From: Liolophura sinensis
Taxonomy: Eukaryota; Mollusca; Polyplacophora; Chitonida; Chitonidae
DNA: 64,000 bases
Direction: 5' to 3'
Assembly: GCF_032854445.1 (NCBI RefSeq)
Contig: NC_088295.1
Location: 78,956,028 to 79,020,027 of the forward strand
Position 1 is the first letter of the stretch; each line of letters starts with the position of its first letter. Shown one piece after another: positions 46,974 through 58,500 of the stretch. The position numbers were made by a program, and so were the translations under genes. Below the pieces are notes generated by a model. That model made no database searches. It was not told the DNA's origin and saw only the letters and a program-made list of their open reading frames with translations.

Positions 46974-48680
46974 AAACTGGGATGAAATGTACATAATCTT
47001 ACAAAGAAACAATGAGTGATAAAGCTCCAAAATAACGTCTTAAAATGGCAAGTGGCGAAACACAGGGCCACAAAGTGCTCTGTACAGAAAATGGAGTACA
47101 ACTGACGAATATCGAACGGCGTTAAAGCCGATACCCACAAACCCAGCAAAATCCTTCGCAGTGAATGACAGTAAATGTGACTGCTCTCAAATGGACTTGC
47201 ATTAATGACTGCTCTCAAGTGGAGTTGAGTAAATGACTGCGAGCTTCAAAACTCCGTCGCTCCGTCGTCCTGACTGAGTGACGATAAAGTGTCATGGAAA
47301 TAGGTCATACTTTATGTAGATCAGACATTTGTGGTAAGACAAACGAAGGCGCATCTTTGTTGCTATGGTGATGAAGTACTCAAAGACAAATTCCTCTGCA
47401 AGTTTCCTTGAAATGGTCCTTTTCACTTTCACTCGATGAAGAGACACATGGGTTTTCATCGACTATTTCTTAAGATCTGAGCAACTCCTTTCTTTATCGG
47501 TTGTTCACAAAGGTACTTATGAATTGCCTTGAGCGTGGTGGTACAATTTGTTATAGATTTAGGTAAAACATCATGGTTTATAAATACCACTTCTATACCT
47601 CACCTCACGTCCAATATGAACTCCCAAGGTTTCAAAATGTACATGTATTTTCGTTTGTGATTCTTGGTTTGCATGTTAGGGTAAACTGTATTGTGATCTG
47701 ACAAAATTTTGGGACACTGTGCTCTGAGCTGAACTTCGATCACTCTCACGCTATTTTTTGGTTTATTAGTGTGTAAACATATAATTTAAATGGATGTGCT
47801 CATAGAGTGGATGGACCTAAGAGAGATAGTCTGCATTGTGAAAACACCAGTCTCTTAAAAAAAAACAAGATATTGTAACTTAAACAACCAGTTTTAAAGA
47901 GTAAATGATTCAAGTAATCTATTCAAACATTATAGTGGTAGTTTTGGTCATGATAACGCATAGCACATGCTTCTGCATATTGATGGCGTTGTATTATGGG
48001 CCAGAGGCAACCAATATAAAAGCCCCAGTATAACCAAACTAGACTTCAAAAGTATAAATGAAACAAAATCTTTTCAAATCTTAACATTCGGGAAGTACAC
48101 AAAAGAAAACAGCGAGTCATGTTTGCGTGTTTTTAGTATTTTCTTCATCAACATTCAAGCTGTTTAAAGTCGATCCTGGCCTGAGAGATACTAAATGCAA
48201 ATTTTAGGCTTCTTTCTATAACTGAAAACCATGAGGGAAATTCAGAAGCAGGCTCCAATGACTTTATCGCTTGAGAAGTTACATCAACAATGTGTAAGGC
48301 ATTTTTTTCGTGTAGTTGCTACAGTAAGAAATAAAGCCAATCCTTCTTGCAATAGTGTGTGTGTGATGAGTTAACACACAGAGAAAAACACTAGGCGTGA
48401 AAGACAATGTTTGCGCATGTCCAAGTGTAGACCAAACCTCTGTTCTGTAAACAGAAAAACATCCTCATAACACATCTGGCCCGACTAATACTTGAGTGAA
48501 AATCTTGGAGACATTTCAAATATGTTTATACTGCTGGAAAGTCAACATTTAAAACGTAGAAACGTTGAGCGGATAAAATAAGCTAGATTTTATGACTTCG
48601 CCGTAATGTTTCTCTTTGTGGTTCTAACACTTTAACCGCGTTCGATGATAACATCTTTATATTCTGCTTGTATCAGTGAA

Positions 48681-48778
48681 ATGATTTATTGATAGATGTT
48701 TTATGCAGTCGCCAAAATTTGTTCACTTTTACGACTGTGCAAGGAACTAGACAAAGCCCAGTGAAAGCTTGCGCCTTC
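48681..48778 (-). mobile_element. Degenerate SINE tail
   Basis: Worn minus-strand tail. TGATTTATTGATAGATGTTT TATGCAGTCGCC is followed by TTGTTCACTTTTACGACTG and an AACTAGACAAAGCCCA segment, which match the consensus only in pieces. Confidence 0.6.
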
Positions 48779-48974
48779 TGTGGGACAAGCAAGAGGTGAA
48801 TTCGGGCCGTGGGCTGAGAATTTACCTAAGTTCACAGAGACGTTTCTCTTTTAAGTTTGCACAGTCCACATTCATGCTGAATTTAATGCTGAATACTGAG
48901 GGCACAGCAACCAAAAGTACTGCTATGGATCACGATTCTCTTGGTGATATTATGATGCTGGGGACTATGATGCT

Positions 48975-49203
48975 GGCGGTTAGCACGCAAGCGCCTCGCA
49001 ATGACCCTTGAGCCTCTTACCACTGCGGTTGCTGTGAGTTCAAGACCAGCAGCTAACTTCCTCTCCGGCGGTACGTGGGAATGCAACCTGCGGATGGTTT
49101 CCCTCGGGCTCTGCCCGGGTTGCTCCCACCGTAATGCTTGCTGCCATCATATAAGTAAAATACTCTTGAGAACGGCCTAAAACTCTGATCAGATATATAA
49201 ATG
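48975..49203 (+). mobile_element. Nearly full-length SINE
   Basis: The head GCGGTTAGCACGCAAGCG lacks only the outer tRNA-like end. TGTGAGTTCAAGACC is the B-box-like region. The body has TCTCCGGCGGTACGTGGG, GGGCTCTGCCCGGG and TAATGCTTGCTGCCATCATA, and the tail reads TATATAAATG. No convincing duplication was seen. Confidence 0.87.
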
Positions 49204-52200
49204 AAAGTATTATGGTTGTAACTGCCTTGTTAGTACATGTACTGTGTAGCACTGAAACAGGCCAAATGCTATATTGAGATGGTCGTAGTAATTGTATCTT
49301 ACAACCCTAGCTGATGGCTGCTTCTCATGTGAATGATCAAGTGACTTATCAAAGACGTTTTCTTTCATTTTATTTGATGGTTAACCTTGGCCTGCCCATA
49401 AGAGCGTTCACACTCTTTCCAGGGTTGTTTCGGATGTAAAAAAATTCCCAGTTAAGCCATTCGCCAACTGTAAGATATTCCTGTTATGTATGATTTGTCA
49501 TACAGGCTTTCATACATCTGTTTTCCTTACAGATGATATTTTCCCTGTATAACATTTACGTGGAATATATTGCTGGTAAAACAAGTTTTGCTGTTAATCA
49601 TGCTGAAAATGGAAGCGTTCGGATTTAATCTTTATTTGGGAATCTCAAAATATGCCTACAAAAAGGATGCGCTTGTCAGAATGGAATACAAACGATTAGA
49701 CAAGGGAAGCTTGTAGATTGTATGTGTGACTGATTTGGACCATGCTTTTTGTGGGAGTTAAAAGGTCACAAAACAGATAGTATAAAGGCATTAGAGAGTG
49801 GGCGTATTGTGTGATTTCATCATGGAAAGTTATATCTGTCTTCATTTGTTTAAATGAAGCCGTAGTAAGCGTAAATCTGAGATAGAATATTAACTACGTT
49901 ATCTATACATGCATTAAACGAATCGGGGTTAATGAATCAGTGAAAGGGGACAATTACTACGAAATTCGAATAAATCCTATGAAATGAATTATTATGATAG
50001 CATTGGCTTTGAGATAAAATAAACTAAACGTGTAGTGTATTTATCAATAGTCGTACTGGTACAGTTTGAACAGAATGAATGAGTATCATACAAGACTGCT
50101 TTGCTCACGGTACTCTATTTACCTGAGTTAGGGATGTATTCCAACTGTTCATTTACATGCTTAAACAGTAGCACTTTAGGAACCCCTCCTACCAAGGTTT
50201 AAGTTGAATTAGGTAGAAATAATTGTAGTTATTGTAATAGCAATTTATTAGAAATTTTAGTAAAAAATCCGATTAAAAAATGTGGGTTTAGCTTTCAGTG
50301 ATAATTATCTATAGCACCATGAATGATTTGTTTCAGCAATGCATTAATCGCCCGGATACGTGGAATACGAGGTATTGTTTTCTATCAAATTCGAATATCG
50401 AAATAATATTACAGTACACATAGTCAAAGAATTAACATGAAAATTTATTACCAGCATGAAGAGAATGCCTTTGTCTTTCTTTATGCAGAGTTTTCATGAA
50501 AATTTGATAAAATGGCAATTAAAAATAAAATTGGGGACTAATTGAAATATGTGTATCTTTTTATTGCAATCGTGACATTTTAACATGGAGAAATGGACAT
50601 CATTTGTTGTGGTTCGTCTAATTACAAAAACAAGCGATGGACAAAGCACATTGCTTAATGTTAGTGACTGCGACATGCTTTGAAATATCTTGTTTCCATC
50701 ATGCATCGCTAAACCCTTTCGTAACTGGAGGTGACGTCACTATGGTCTTTTAGTCAATGATATAGTAATTAGGCGCACAGCGAAGAAATTGCTCGATCTG
50801 AAAAGAAAAAAAAACACAGATTTTAAATTATCTGTAAAAGGGAAGTTAATGGTAGTGTTTTTCTACATCATGTTGATTGTGTTGTGGTGCCTCGATTTGT
50901 CTATACGATCTCGTAAATCATACCGAGAAATTCACCATGGCCGATTTTATTACACATTACACAACTAAACCTCTCATAGCTTTGGAACTTCAGACAGGCT
51001 ATCTGCGAGGAAGAATGGAGTAGGGGTGTTAGGAATAATTGTTGCACACACACATGTAAACATTTGCTGAAGCCTTCAATTATTGATTTATTTCAAATAC
51101 ACGTAAGACAGAATATCAATGCATTGCTAAAATAGCCGTGGTAAATTCCTTGAAGTAGAGGGGCAAGGTCAGAATTCAGCAATTGTATTCAACACTATGC
51201 ATATAAAACAGCCGGAATCCCTGGTTAAGTGGAATTCCTCACAGCCATGAAACAGAAACATCTGGACACTATTATTCTGTCGTACAGGTGGGATTAATGT
51301 CAGTCAGACAAAAAAGCAATAAATTTGTGATTAAAAAACATTAATGAGATATATAGTCCTTACTTGTCAAGTACATAGTCAGGAGATTATACCCAGCAAA
51401 CGTCTAGGCCTGAGGCCCTGTATAGTTTCTAACTTTGTTGCTGAGCGTGCAGTGGACAGGCCGTGGAATAATCACCTTATACTATGCCTTAGCGATCTCC
51501 ATCTCAGTTTAGATTTTAACTCTTGTTGCCCGTCCGCATTAAATGCGTAATAACAAGTTCGATTCGTATCCTATTCAGAGTAAATTGAGCAATTTATTTG
51601 GCTATAGGCGTTTATCAGGCTGCACGCTTTCACTCCACACGGAATTAATTAATAGGTAAGATGGTTTTCTCCGGGACACATTTCAAAGTAATGCTTCCTT
51701 TTGTTCTTGTAATCGTTTTTCATTGGAGCCGTGTGGAGAAAGTCTATATTGTTTAAATTGTCAGATACGAGGCTGGCGAGCCTGACCCACTGGGTTGTCT
51801 TGAGAGAGGTCGTCTTGATGTGAAATACGGCCATGTACATAAGATATTTTTTATCTAAATTAATGGTGATATAGCACAAATGGAAAACACCTATTCTTCA
51901 CTGTAAAGCACATCTATACCCAAGAACTAGTTTTATCTACAACGCACGTCCTGGTATCGGAAATCATTTGATGGCCTGCTGCAGATGCTATTGTTCTATG
52001 TTGACTATATACACAGAAAATACCTGTTTTTCTTCAGCTGCCGGTATCAACCAGCGTTGACCTCCTAGAAATGCAGATATTCGCTTTGCCTGTGATAAGA
52101 AGCCACAAAAAAAGAAGCCTGCGGAAATAAATTGTTAAATCAACATCCAAGTTTCTCTGAATAGCTAAGCAGTAATGGAGTACAAACAACTTCACCAAAC

Positions 52201-52645
52201 ATTGTCTTTTAGCTTTGCACAGTTGTTAGCTTGTCAACTATGCACTTTTCCCTTTATGTAACTAAAAGGTCTGCACAGAATCTTACGTAATCTCACTTTT
52301 TATATGTCGCCAATCTCGGCACATGTATGCATCTATTGGGGCATATTGTCTCTCATACTGATCACAAATAATCTTCATGGTAAATAGGAGTGTAGACCTT
52401 GCCCAACAGCCTTGCCTTTCCAGCTGAGTACAACTACTATAGTACTTATCTACTGCATAGTTTTACTTTTCAGCGTTGGAAAGAATATCGAGCCTATACT
52501 TTTGGGGTCGGACAAAAGTTTACAGCTGTTCAGGTCAGTATATGGCTTTTGCTATTTTTAAACCATTAGCTATTTATCTATCGATTTGATGTTTGACACA
52601 ATAGCTTGAAAATCCACTGCTCTGCAAGGATACATAGCAAACTTT
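49204..52645. other. Mostly unique sequence with repeat-unit fragments
   Basis: Positions 50090-50270 resemble 27800-27960 and 38490-38640. Positions 51960-52160 resemble 36600-36780 and 42580-42730. These are leftover or more diverged pieces of the long repeat family. The rest shows no gene, RNA or recognisable element. Confidence 0.45.
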
Positions 52646-52649
52646 AGCC

Positions 52650-52735
52650 AACCAGCGACACCTGGATTTGAACTTGGCACTAGCTTGGTCATGCATATGA
52701 GAAGTGAGGTCGGCACTATACACAATTAGACCGGC
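52650..52735 (-). other. tRNA-like remnant
   Basis: The reverse complement has a B-box and acceptor-side-like CAAGTTCAAATCCAGGTGTC. Upstream is a poor A-box-like TCTAATTGTGTATAGTG. The anticodon stem does not pair convincingly, so this is not an intact tRNA gene. It is more likely the head of a decayed SINE. Confidence 0.35.
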
Positions 52736-52959
52736 GAGAATCTCACTTCAAGCAGTAATCCCCACAAATTTAGTGACAATGAGTTTGATGGCGTTGTGTG
52801 GGTTTAGTGTTTTCGGCAGGTGCAGTCACGAGGCCTGCCCAAAACGTGTGCCCGCTCGGTACAGACAAAGGAGAACAACGGGGCTGTATAGAGAACCGTT
52901 GGTGAAACAGGCACAGCTGGTCAGGGAAGGCGGTCGGATATACAAGGCTTAACGATACC

Positions 52960-55900
52960 ACACAGTCTTTTCCTACGGGTTTTTCTGTAGGAGCAATATG
53001 GCTGCTGTCAAGATTATGGGATTCGTCTGAGTGGTGAAGAAAGATGGTCTAAATACAAATATAGATTATTCCACGAAGTTACGAGAGCTGGCGACTGACA
53101 CGTTGATCTTTTTGGTGGAATCAAGGCATTTATCAAATCTTGAGAAATGACAATAATCAGTTATATCGTTTTTTCCCCCAAGAAACTGTGCTTTACTTCT
53201 ACGAATTCATAGGGTGTTTTTCTCTTCTAATCATAAATGCTAAAACGCTTCTCTGGCAGCGGGTTCTGTACGCTACTTTTCCACTTCTGTGGGTAGCCTT
53301 GTCGGATAAGGTAACAAAGTGCCCTATTACAGCGGTGAGAGGAGCGTAGAACGTTTTCCGCTAGTGTATCTACTCTCAATCATGTCACCAGTCCTGTCTG
53401 TGACTGGTGACAACTGGTACATCTTGATGCAGGTATAATCTATTCGGAAGTCACGGAATGTTAACTCACTCTCCTCTGTCGCTCCGAATTGGAAAACTGT
53501 CACATTCGACATTTACTTCACGAAAACAATATAGAAACTGCGGTGTGAAAAACGGAACCACTTGTCAGAATATCCATCAAACCAATAAACACGAAAAGCC
53601 TTATGAAGGACATTGTCGATGTGGGCGATTTGTACCATGTTGTTTGTTGGAATGAAAACTTCGCCACAACTGATATTATAAAGCCATAGAAAATGGCACG
53701 AGCGTGTTTGCTTTTGACAAAGGCTTGTGCTTGGCTATTTTACAATATTTGGAAAAAATACGTAATTGAAACAAAAAGCTATACAGATGTTTAAGCCCAT
53801 CAACGTTTGTGGACTTGCAAAGCTATGACGCAATTAAGTTTCTTGTTCTTAATTGCGCATCGCATTATTTGTCATTTTATTGTAAATGTGTACTGATCAT
53901 TTCTTCTTGATCTAACAAGTTTAATAAACATTCTACTATAAAATTCAAGGATCGTTTTTTGTTGGCAGCTGCCGTAACAATAGCTTAACGACATAAGCAT
54001 CGACGAGCTGAAGGGCATAAAGTCAAAATCTGAAGAGAATAAAATCTCTCATGGCACTCATGGCCATACTCTGTTGCTCTGGCTTTTAACCATGGGAAAT
54101 TTATATGTCTTCTCCTTAAAGACATTCTCACGACTCAGTGCACTGGAAAGATTTCCTCGCTGAGGTGTTGCATTGGGTATCACTGTTTTGTGCTGGACCC
54201 TTATATTGAAACTATTTCTAAACGTGAGGGTGTAAGACTTCAGAGAAATACATCGAATTATATTTGTCTATTTGTCTAATACTGGCCTTAGATATATTGA
54301 TGCCTTGTTTTTTCCTGAGTTTCTAATAAGTCGTTTTAGAAAGGGGAACATCTCTTACAAAAATATTAGGGGGATGTTTACTGAAGTATTTTGTCAGTGG
54401 AGTTTAACGACGTGTTTTCACCACAGTGGTGTACTTATCGGTGGATGAGAGATGAGTACTGTTACAACAAGTTAAATTGGCTAACAGCGATATAAGGGAA
54501 AGTTGATATCATTGTAGGTATATATTTACTCATTTACACATAATATGCCTATATGATATTTACTATCTTGAGTAAATAACAAGGCATAAGTAACGACTAT
54601 CTATGCAAGAAATGATCAGAATACTCAAAATCAATTTTTAGTGATTTATGGTGTTATGGTGTTCTGTTAATAATCCATTGAAGCTGAAGAATAACTGAAA
54701 GAATGAATGCTTATGGCTATGCGGAAATTTATTCATATCAGAAATATTTCCGCTATTTTAAGGCTTTGTAGATAATACATTCTGTGTCTGTTGTCGTTAG
54801 ACGTTGTATTCACAGAATATAACACAGTCTGCATCTGGGGATTTTATTTCATTCTCAGGCATAAATCCTTTAATGCTTCTACTTCTTCCAAAAACAAACA
54901 AAAAAAAAAAAACAAAAAAAAAAGAAAATTAAAAAAGTAAAAAAGTGAAGGACGTATGGATCCTGAAAAATACGATTAATGTGAACTTCTGGTTCTGAAC
55001 ACCATCCCATATGGATTTATGTAGAGCTTCAAACTTCATCAACCCATGTACCCCATGGCTGTTTTCATAACCATCCCCAACCTCCTGCTTGCACTATAGT
55101 TTTTTGATTGTTGCTTGTCATACTAAAGATGACTATATTGGTACTATTTTATATATTTTCATACAGAGATAATGTTGTGAATTGGGCTTTTAACCCGATT
55201 TTATGTATAGCAGGCGTGATGTGTTATGCCAACAAAAATACATGTGTACCAGTGATTTATTCTACTCTGTCGAGTTCTCCACACGGCTGTCTTTGTGTAC
55301 CTCCAATAAAAGGAAACATCTGACCCGAAGCAAATCCGGTTCATTCCGAGTTTCTACTCGCCGTATTACGACTATTTCACATGCACGGTGATAGACAATT
55401 TGGAGAAGTCCGGAGAGGTCGAGGGAAATTACCTACCTTCGAAAACCACCTTTATTTGATGCACAAAAATTGTGTATTGTTTTCTTTTTTAAACGGTGTT
55501 TAAGTACCTTTTTGTTCATAGACAGTGTGTTTATGTTTGGTTAAAGTCATTTTTGAGATTAGAATATTGTCTGTTCTTTACAGATGCCTATTGGTTTATT
55601 GGTAAGACAACAGGGTCGAAGTGACCGAGCTCAGAAACAGTTAAACACTGCCTTTAAATGACAACATTCGTCATTTTCATTATACAGAGAATTGCTCTAT
55701 AAGGTACCTCTCCGAAAACTGGAAAATAAATGATCAAAACGCTAAACTTTAGCGATCACATCAAATACCATCGCCGCAGCTGGAGAACGCTTTAGGGAAC
55801 AAGTGCACTACCTACCGACTATCGACTTTGTAATGTGGTTAAGTCTTGACATTGTTCAATTTCACCCGTTCATAACTTGCACGATGGATAAACAGAGCTA

Positions 55901-57959
55901 ACAGTTATATTCGAGTAGGTGTAAATTGCCCCGGACGCTACATTCTCCTTATTAGTATTTGCGATGTTCTGTGAACGGCTACTCCGGAGTTGCTGCAGGA
56001 TAAAATGTCTGGTGCGGATGCATGCATGCATGATTGGTTCAAATTGCATACGACGGGCCTGGAGAAAGTCTCTTCCTGTAGAGATTCTCTGTCTTCATGC
56101 ATAAATAACATAAAAAATATAAATGTGGAAATAACCTAAAAAAACTGTTCTTTTCTTGTATCCGGCAGGGAGGCGACTGGATTTTATACCATTGCCTTAG
56201 TGTGTCAGGCTGGGAGACGATAAACGTTTATGGCAAATTTTGTTACTTTTTTTTTTAGATAATCTTGTGAACAACTTAATAGTCTCCAGAGGTCATTAGA
56301 GAAACCGTGGTTTCTCAATTCCTTGGCACGCGTATAACTCTCATTATTTCTTGTGGTACAAAAATATCAACCTTTTGGTTAATCAGGTCTGTGTAATTCA
56401 GTTGTATTCTACAGAATGTCACCTTATTCTACAGAACGACACGTGTCAGGTTTAAGATAAGCAGCAAACGCTAATACTAGTCACAAACATCTTCAATGAG
56501 GACCGTACACGCACATTCTGGTATGTAATGAAAACAAAGTCAGTGTTCTTATAGGGGAGGGACAACATTAATAATTAATACATTGTTACTTCGACTGATA
56601 AATCAGTTCACTACATCGAAATATGCGAAACATGTATTGATATCAATATTTTATCACTCCAGACTTGATGGTTGATGCCCTTTCTGCCAGATGACTTGAC
56701 TTAGTGCCTCAAAATCAGGTGGGTATTTCTGGTGTTAAAACTTTATAGGCCTAACGACCCTGAACAAAACCGAAAGTGATGGTCTTAAACTCATACATTT
56801 AGCATATATGTCGCCTGTTTTCATTAGTCGAGCTACAGTTGAGCTAGAGCCATGAAAACAGTACGTTCGTTTATGGAGATATGCAATGCATTAATCGACA
56901 TGTGCAATACATTTATCGATATACATGTAGGTAACGGGTTATCAGTTTAGATGGGTGGATTGTGTGCAGATCCAGCGATTGGTACTTCCACCTTTGATCC
57001 AAATGACTTTGACTTGTAGAAATATATGTTAAAATAACTTTTTCTCCACTTTGAATTATGGATGTGATTGTAACGTACATTGTAGGCGTGCATGTGTTCT
57101 TTTCTTTTACCACCAGACCTGTTTACAACTAGGCAATGGTGTTCTTTAACATGCAGACAAGCAAGCCTCCTATCAGGTGAACTCTCTAATTAGCAAAGGA
57201 ATGGTGGACTACTTTACTAAGAATATTGTGGACCTAACGGCTGACTAACATGCATTCTGGATAACATGATTTCTTGTTTGAAAGCAATGTCGGCTAAACT
57301 GCTTTCATGTTTATGGTTATGATGACTATGATCTGGCTGTGGCTTTATAGATATACTGAATAACACGTAATTGTGTTTATAGGCACATGTGTGTTGGCTA
57401 TAGATGTGCTCTGGTGCAAAGGTTTACTGATATGTGGAATAAAGCGAATTGATGTTAGCCTAAATCTTAGGTCAAGCGTAAAACAAACAGTTGGCCCCTT
57501 TCCATAAAGCGAACATGGCGGACAGCGCATCACAGGATGTATGTCTTCAACATGCAGGTATATGAGGTAACTAAGTCAACGCTAAAATAAGTGTGAATCG
57601 GGTCATTGACTGGAACAAAAACAACGGCTGATGTTATCAGTGTTGGACTAGTAATTATTGAATACAGTTGTACCTGTATGGCCACAGAAGACTAAAAACA
57701 TTACAAAGGTATTTGGTGCCTTTTCTTACACACCAGTATATGCTCCTCTATTTCATGCTGTTGATGATCGACTTTACCGATGATCTGGAACAAAACAGGC
57801 CACTGTGATAAAAAATCTGGGAAATATATTGATGCAAATAATTCACATTGAGCGAAATAAGCGGCGCAGTTAGACACCTATAAAAACGGAATAATAACAT
57901 GAATGGGGTGTTAGACAGAGGTAATGACAGTGGACACCATTTCTTGTAAACTGATGTAG
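52960..57959. other. Intergenic or intronic stretch
   Basis: AT-rich, low repeat density, no open frame above 76 codons with family resemblance. An A-rich tract sits at 54889-54937. One ATCGAT-like pair (ATTAATCGACATG, ATTTATCGATATAC) at 56890-56925 recalls the fields at 32.2 and 33.0 kb. Confidence 0.45.
54889..54937 (+). repeat. A-rich low-complexity tract
   Basis: Runs of A with occasional C or G. There is no identifiable retroposon body upstream. Confidence 0.9.
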
Positions 57960-58500
57960 ACAATGAATGCCGATTCAGCTGTTATTAGCATCGAGAGACG
58001 GCCAAACGCTTCGTGTACGGAAATGATAGAGCTGTCGCTTTTATCCTGGCTTATGGCAGGTCATGACCCAGTCTTCGGGAAAACAGACATGTTTATGATA
58101 CCAGAATGGGGTGTAATCAATTAATTACCACTGGTGCGTCCTTAATCTCCCAAGACCGTGGTGTTAAGTACCAGAGCTAATTTCTTAGCGCTTAACAGGC
58201 TTGCTCTATTGTTTAACGGTTACAAACGTCTGGCTCGTCTAAATGGCGAGTAACTCGATTTAGGGCGAACGGTTCATTCCTCTGGAAACACAAGCCGATT
58301 ATTATGTCGGCCGACTGGAGAGTCCAAGATCTAAAGAGGCCAATTGGGCACACCTTACCGTCTGTTGTCGTGACACGAGCGCTTGGGGAATGTTAATGGT
58401 TTCCTCGCTGACAACAGACAATAGTTATCAGAACGACCGAGAAGAACGTCTGCCGTGTGAGCAAAGCATTACCTTAGTCAGATTCATGTTGACCATTCTC
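57960..58500. promoter_or_regulatory. Candidate cis-regulatory segment
   Basis: Visibly less AT-rich than its surroundings, without ORFs or repeats seen elsewhere in the window. It holds AGGTCATGACCC (58058-58069), an inverted pair of nuclear-receptor-type half-sites. TAATCAATTAATTACC (58114-58129) carries several homeodomain-type TAAT cores. A perfect 10-bp inverted repeat, GTCTGTTGTC / GACAACAGAC, lies at 58360-58369 and 58410-58419. Motif clusters can arise by chance, so a regulatory role is inference. Confidence 0.25.

Larger units (their letters stand above)
44051..48650 (+). repeat. Long repeat unit, copy U3
   Basis: Blocks occur in U1/U2 order: 44100-44150, 44930-45430, 46310-46510, 47140-47270, 47330-47600, 47925-48040, 48165-48400 and 48565-48650. 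Two SINE insertions (45562-45775 and 46770-46973) and an AT hairpin are private to this copy. No gene is recognised. Confidence 0.62.
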
